64,000 nt of DNA from Paraspadella gotoi (Eukaryota; Chaetognatha), in the NCBI GenBank assembly GCA_051294375.1, contig CM119270.1:4084301-4148300 (forward strand), in the 5' to 3' direction. The notes beneath the pieces are model-generated. The model saw only the letters and a program-made list of their open reading frames with translations, searched no databases and was not told where the DNA came from. Each line of letters begins with the position of its first letter. Within the stretch, counting starts at the first letter, position 1. Of this stretch, positions 58,494 through 64,000 are shown piece after piece. The position numbers and the translations under genes were made by a program.

Positions 58494-60290
58494 AATCGAT
58501 TGAAAAAAGAAAAGTTTTGACGACAAAATGATATTGTTAAATCATTAGGTGAGTATATGCATTAAAGTTGCGAGTAACTTGTAAGTTTGGAACGTAAGGA
58601 GAGGCAAACGATCTCGAAAAAAACGACTGCATTATGGAGAGACTACAACATAATAGCCCCGTGATATTTCTGAACATCTGAGCGATTTTTAATGGTCGTC
58701 TCCGCGACTTATAGTATAATTTAGAAAATTAAATTTCTTTTTTTCCCCCGGAAATGAGTCAAAAGAAAAGAAATAAAAGAGAGAAGAAAAGAGAAGAAAG
58801 TTAATAGAGCGGGAAGAGAAACGAGGAAAGAATATTAAAAAAAAGAAGTAAAGTAAATTAAGAAAATGAAGGAAAAGAAAAAGAAAATGAAGAAAAGAGA
58901 AATAAAAAAAAGGAGGAAAGCTAAAGAAAATGAAAGGAAATAGAAAATTTAGAGGAAAGGAAATAAATGAGTCGCGATGAAAAGACAAAGATTTTTTTTT
59001 TGCTTTTGAAAGTTCGTTTCCTCGAAAAAGGAAACTCATTACGATCGGCGAGGTGCGTGCGGCAATTAGGAGGAAAGGAAAGGGAGGAAAGGAAAGAGAG
59101 GAGGAAAAGGGAGGAAAAGAAAGGGATGAGGAAATGAAGGAAAGGAAAGAAGGAAAGGGGGAGGAAGGGAGAAAAGAGAGAATAAAGGGAGGAAAGGAAC
59201 GGGAGATGGAAAGTGATGAAAGGAAATGGGAGGAAGGGAGGAAAGAGCAAGGAAAGGGAGGAAAGGAAAGGGGAGGAAAGGGAGGAAAGGGGGAGGAATA
59301 GAGGAGTGCTGAGGAAAAGAACAAAGGAGGGGATGAAAAAGAATGGGGGAGAAACGGGAGGGGCATTAAAGGAGGAGAGAGGAGCTGAAAAAATTTTAAT
59401 GACTAAAAATACAAAAATTAAAAAAAGGATAGAATAAAACTGAGACAAGGATAGAAAAAAAAACGGGGACTATTTTANNNNNNNNNNCCTGAATTGATAA
59501 TTTTAAAACGGCTTGATGATATTATTCCCTGTTTTAACTTCAAGTTTGATTTTTAATGACGGGACTAAAAAAGTCCGTCAATGTTTTCGACAGTCATAGA
59601 TCATTTCCAACTTCAGATAAATTAAAATTTTAATCGCGCGAATAGTGCGGTTTTTGTTTTTTGTACAAAATTAAAATTACTATCTCTCTCTCTGTCTCTC
59701 TCTCTCTCTCTCTTTCTCTCTTTCTCTACGGATGGTAGTCTTTAGTCTACTTAGCGCCTCAAACACGAAACCAGCGACCCTCGACCTCACCCCACCCCAG
59801 AAAAAAAAGCCCACCCTCACCCCCATTAAACAACGAAACCCACCCTCGTCTCGGTTCCCACCCTCACTTTACGTCCACCACCTTCGTCGCCAAAGAGTCG
59901 AATCCACGCGAGAATAAATTTCCATGAGAGAATCCCTCAGTCGTTCATCTCTTTTTCTCTTTCCTCCATTTTCTTCTATCTCCTCTTTTCTCCTTTCCTC
60001 TTTCCTCCGTTCTCTTTTTTCTCGTCCTCTTTTCTCCTTTCCTCCTTCCTTCATTTTCTCATCTCCTCTTTGCATCTTTCCCCCTTCCTTTCTCTTTATT
60101 AACTCCGCTCTTTTTCTTTTCTCTTTCCTCCCTTGTTTAAACTCCTCCTTTCCTCCTTCCTCCATTCTTTTTTAAACTCATCCTTTTCTCTTCTTTCCTC
60201 AATTTTCTTTAATTTCTTCCACTTTTCTTCTTTCCTCCTTTCTCCTTCTTTTTCCAAACTGCTCCTTCTTCTTTTCCTCCATCCTACGAT
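58494..60290. other. Long purine-rich then pyrimidine-rich low-complexity region
   Basis: 58,740-59,460 is GGAAA/GAGGAAAGG-rich, and 59,940-60,280 is TTTCCTCC-rich. The 10-N gap is at 59,478-59,487. The long frames on both strands are Ser/Phe/Pro or Glu/Lys/Gly repeat translations. A donor-like LNH...|GTGAGT at 58,550 has no credible exon. Confidence 0.75.
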
Positions 60291-60299
60291 TTTTTTAAC

Positions 60300-60474
60300 T
60301 CCTCTTCCCTAATCTTCTCATCTCTAATCATCTCCAATCATCTCTAATCCTCTCATATTTAATCATCACTAATCATCTCTAATCATCTCTAATCCTCTCA
60401 TCTCTAATTATCTCTAATCATCTCCAATAATTTCTAATCATTTAATCTCTAGTCATCTCCAATCCTCTAATCAT
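60300..60474 (+). repeat. TCTAATCATC minisatellite entering a gap
   Basis: Roughly seventeen units of 10 bp (TCTAATCATC, with TCCAATCATC and TCTAATCCTC variants), running into gap 60,475-60,740. Confidence 0.85.
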
Positions 60475-60879
60475 NNNNNNNNNNNNNNNNNNNNNNNNNN
60501 NNNNNNNNNNNNNNNNNNNNNNNNNNNNNNNNNNNNNNNNNNNNNNNNNNNNNNNNNNNNNNNNNNNNNNNNNNNNNNNNNNNNNNNNNNNNNNNNNNNN
60601 NNNNNNNNNNNNNNNNNNNNNNNNNNNNNNNNNNNNNNNNNNNNNNNNNNNNNNNNNNNNNNNNNNNNNNNNNNNNNNNNNNNNNNNNNNNNNNNNNNNN
60701 NNNNNNNNNNNNNNNNNNNNNNNNNNNNNNNNNNNNNNNNATCATTATCGACCTTATAACATTTATCAATGTCAAAATGAAATTGATAATAGGTAAGCTA
60801 TCTTCACGTTTGACTTTTGTAAAAAAATACCATAGAAAGGGCCCTGCAAGCAATCAACCATAAATCATTAATCAACCAC

Positions 60880-61040
60880 AATTACCATCATCATATTCAT
60901 CAAATTTAATATCATCGTCATCATCGACATCATCATCATCACCGTCATCGTCATCATTCCTCATCATCATCATCTCTTCATCATCATCTATCAACCGTCA
61001 TCCTCATGTCATCATCATCATCATCGTCATCATCCCGTCC
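60880..61040 (+). repeat. (ATC)n trinucleotide repeat
   Basis: ATCATC/GTCATC repeats. Downstream, 61,135-61,310 is GGAGG-rich. Confidence 0.9.
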
Positions 61041-61359
61041 TCGGATTTTCCTCTTCTGTTTTTCTGGGGTCAAACGTCCGTCGACGTCCGAAGACTCGAT
61101 TCCCGTCAAAACACGAGGAATTTTAGGATGACGAGTTGGAGGAGGAAGAAGAGGGGAGGGAGGGAGGGGAGGGGTAGAGGAGGTAGGGAGGGAGGGAGGA
61201 AGGGAAGAAATGAGATACGGGGAAGAGAGGAAGAAGACGGCAGAAATAATAGAAGGAAGAAGATATCTGAGAGAGTGAAAAAGAGAGAGAGGAAGAGAGA
61301 AGAAGCAACTTTTTAATTCATAAGTTTAAGCGATAATTTATTTTTTCTCGTCTTACTTC

Positions 61360-61500
61360 TTACGGTTGAGCGGTGAGATTCGCCAGTGGGAATGGTAGGA
61401 TCACCGACGTCGCTTCGTCGTCGTCTTCGTCGTTTGAGTCACTACAATCTCTACTTAAAGCAACCGAGATCGGAAATTGAGGGTTATTAACATCAAAAGT
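61360..61500 (-). CDS. Probable 3'-terminal exon (...SVILPFPLANLTAQP)
   Basis: The minus frame, closed upstream by TAA, reads TFDVNNPQFPISVALSRDCS, DSNDEDDDEATSVILPFPLA, NLTAQP and stops with TAA at 61,360-61,362. An AATAAA signal follows on the same strand at 61,342-61,337, 18 nt after the stop. Possible acceptors are TTTAAG| (61,455) or TTGTAG| (61,445). The three plus-strand frames are broken by stops. Composition and the poly(A) signal make this the best of the small candidates; family unknown. Confidence 0.38.
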   Translation of the reverse strand, partial: TFDVNNPQFPISVALSRDCSDSNDEDDDEATSVILPFPLANLTAQP

Positions 61501-61584
61501 TTAAATCTCGATTTTCAAATTCAAAAGTAGTTAGTTGCCTTTTGGCCTTATTTTACCCAGATGCTCCATTATTCCTAAAATTCT
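61501..61584. other. Short spacer
   Basis: Nothing notable. Confidence 0.5.
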
Positions 61585-61869
61585 GAATTAGGTTAATCAT
61601 TTGAATTAAAGATTAGGTTATGGGTAGGGTTTAAGGATTTGGTTAGTCATTAGGTTAGTGAGGTGAAGTATTAGATTGTTAAAGAGTTAAAGAGTTAAAA
61701 ACTTTGGGATATGAATTTAGAGTTACGTTTTAAGGATTAGGTAAGGGTTTGGGATTAAGGTCAGAGATTAGGTAATAAGTTTCAAAATATGTGTAGGTTA
61801 AATATCAAAATTGAAAATAAATTAAGGGATAAAGGAACAGAAATGGGGCGCTCTGGAAAAACAGAGCCG
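61585..61869 (+). repeat. Dispersed TTAGG element, longest copy
   Basis: Degenerate GGTTA/ATTAGG units over 61,585-61,780, then GAAATGGGGCGCTCTGGAAA and AACAGAGCC. Same order and terminus as the copy at 2,082-2,280. Confidence 0.7.
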
Positions 61870-62150
61870 GATTCCTTAAAAACTACGGTTCCATACGGCC
61901 GATATTTTCCAGAGAAACGACTGGTCAGAAAAGGTCAACTAAATGACCAGGAAAAAATGACCGGACGCGAGGTCACAACATCTTTTAATATTATTTAAAT
62001 AGTAAATTATTTTGGATCATACAAACATTTCAAACGATATCTACTCGACTTTCGATCTTATTCGTAATTTTAAAGCGGCAAATGAGATAAGACAAAAGCA
62101 AGAGGGAGAAGCGAGTGAAAGAGCAAGATGAAGAATGAGTGCGAATGAGT

Positions 62151-62154
<4 letters not shown>

Positions 62155-62231
<77 letters not shown>
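62155..62231 (+). repeat. (AG)n microsatellite
   Basis: Uninterrupted AG run of about 77 bp. Confidence 0.97.
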
Positions 62232-62235
<4 letters not shown>

Positions 62236-63539
62236 TTTTTTATGCAGAATATTATTTTTCGGAATTCTTTTATGACTTTCCAAATTACGAGAGAAATAAA
62301 AAGCCGAATGTGTTGAAGTTGTGATCCACGACGACGACGACGACGGCGACGATGACGACGCCTCGCCACCCATTCCTTCCATTATTTTTTTTTACAACGA
62401 GGTGATTCACTTTTTCTGGTTTGACAACAACAACATTTTGTAAAGTTCATTACCATTACCGACGCCTTTTAGTTTAAAAAAAAGCAATAATTTTTTTTAC
62501 ATTTTAAAAAGTTAATTATTCTGGGAATGACGACGTATTTGTTATTTTTAAACGCCCTCGATACAATAAATACAAATACAATACAATGTACGGTAATTTG
62601 AAAATGTCCCTTTGTTGTCTGAAAATTTTTAAAAAATGCGTTTTCTCTCGCATTCTTTCTTTTTTCTCTCTTTAAAGTTGTCAATTTTCTTTCTTTATTC
62701 TGTCGCCGTCGTTTCAGCTTAATTAAGCAATTTGCATATCAGGACGAGTTCCACGCCCCCCCCTCTTTCGACGCCATCGCACGCGAGTTGATTACGTGCG
62801 AATGCGAGCGAATGCGTGCGAATTTGGAAACTCGGCTGTCGTCGTTAATAGAGGGGTAATATAGTTAGTTTGTAATATGTTTACCTAGCTTTGCTACATA
62901 GATATGTTTTAGTCTAGGGTAGAAAAAATATTTATCAATGAAAATTGAATAATAAATAATTACAATGCAAACTCGTACTGGGGAGTTTGTCGTGCCTAGA
63001 AAATAAACATATAGATTCTTATGAATTAGTTTATAACTTTAAAAAATATTGTTTTTATTGATACCGTTGCTGTTTTCCTATTTAACAATTTTGCAAATAT
63101 CGTTTTTGTTATTAATTAAAAAAAAAGAAAATAAACACTATAGTAGAGAGAAAAACAAGTTTACATGAAAAGCAGATTTTAAATAATCGGGAGTTTAAAA
63201 TCGTGTAAAAACTGCAAAAATTCACAAATAGTGTTGTGATGTCATGAAAATATAGAATTAACATAGATGAGTTTATATTATTAACAAATATGTCAGTACT
63301 ACTCCAGCGAGAAACGGACACGACCAGACACTCCTTTGAGATACGAGGTTTTAATTGGATAAAGATAAAGCCTTCCTTTCCCTTGAGTAATGGCGAGGAG
63401 AGGGTGAGGTCATGTGAAACCCCACGCTTCCCATTTCCTCTTCACGTCCATGAAGCTCACGACATAAATGGAAAAGAAAGATTGCCGCTCTAAAATGTAA
63501 ACTGGCACAAAATGTGAAAATGCCTCGTGACAGAGGAAG

Positions 63540-63540
<1 letters not shown>
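62232..63540. other. AT-rich spacer with short open frames
   Basis: 62,700-62,850 is GC-richer with GCGAATGCGAGCGAATGCGT repeats and an ATTTGCAT octamer near 62,733. An ORF at 63,290-63,493 reads MSVLLQRETDTTRHSFEIRG then FNWIKIKPSFPLSNGEERVR onward (67 residues). It has ordinary composition but no recognisable family, and the opposite strand is also open. Confidence 0.35.
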
Positions 63541-63544
<4 letters not shown>

Positions 63545-63601
<57 letters not shown>

Positions 63602-63766
63602 CGTGCCCGAGCATAATCGCCACAAAGAAGCGGCATTTTCTTAAAAAGTTCAGAGTTTTAATTTAAACTTAGCTTAAACTAAAATCCTTCGTCAAAAAAT
63701 CAAAAATAATAAATAGAAAGTTTCGTTATCGCTGAGTTTAATCCCTCGATTCACCCGCGCGGCGGT

Positions 63767-63840
<74 letters not shown>
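63545..63840 (+). repeat. Two (GA)n microsatellites
   Basis: 63,545-63,601 and 63,769-63,838, separated by AT-rich sequence. Ser/Leu frames on the minus strand are repeat translation. Confidence 0.95.
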
Positions 63841-63848
<8 letters not shown>

Positions 63849-64000
63849 GAGAAATGGATGAATTCACAAAAAGAAAATCGATAAACGCAACGGGGATGGA
63901 AATGAGACGAGACAAAGCGAGACGACATGAGAAAAAGACAAAAAAAAAATAAGACAAAAGAACACCGAAGAAGAAAAAGAAAAAAAAAGAAGAATAAAAC

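Overview
The window is eukaryotic and almost certainly from a non-vertebrate metazoan. It has GT-AG introns, phase-1 EGF exons, and secreted or membrane proteins built from EGF, C-type lectin, VWA, ZP, sushi and SEA modules. It is AT-rich with very dense microsatellites. I cannot place the phylum; sponge, cnidarian or lophotrochozoan would all fit. The sequence is a draft scaffold with many N gaps, and much of its odd large-scale structure looks like assembly artefact.

Layout. 1-7.2 kb: low-complexity DNA (GA, CT, GAC/GTC repeats), an inverted repeat folded around a 25-N gap, a noisy local duplication, a TTAGGG-rich dispersed element, and a few short coding-looking stretches. 7.2-25.3 kb: one ~9 kb unit present twice in tandem. 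The ~7 kb core looks identical at a constant offset of 8,995 bp, while the outer edges differ by many small indels across a 25-N gap. The unit carries minisatellites, hairpins and a SINE-like element with a hammerhead-like core. 25.3-32 kb: a five-copy 35-bp array, candidate first exons, a GGTGGT minisatellite and a CCTAA/TTAGG element. 32.1-41.8 kb: gene 1, minus strand. Thirteen exons join into a 3,966-nt reading frame (1,321 residues) from a signal peptide to a short tyrosine-containing tail. 41.8-48.1 kb: dispersed repeats, foldbacks and a large gap just upstream of gene 1. 48.1-52.2 kb: gene 2, a paralogue of gene 1 on the minus strand. Its ZP-SEA-EGF-TM part is in place, but its VWA exon lies inverted 1.7 kb away on the plus strand. 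53-64 kb: low-complexity DNA, gaps and a few coding-looking fragments.

How the genes work together. Gene 1 and gene 2 look like tandem paralogues encoding single-pass surface proteins with a ZP polymerisation module, an autocleavable-type SEA domain and tyrosine motifs in the tail (YDSI in gene 1, repeated YxxF/YxxL in gene 2). A role as ECM or recognition receptors is inference. The other recurrent theme is a family of small palindromic elements whose centres carry hammerhead-ribozyme-like cores. They sit in gene 1 introns, between the two genes and in the 9-kb unit.
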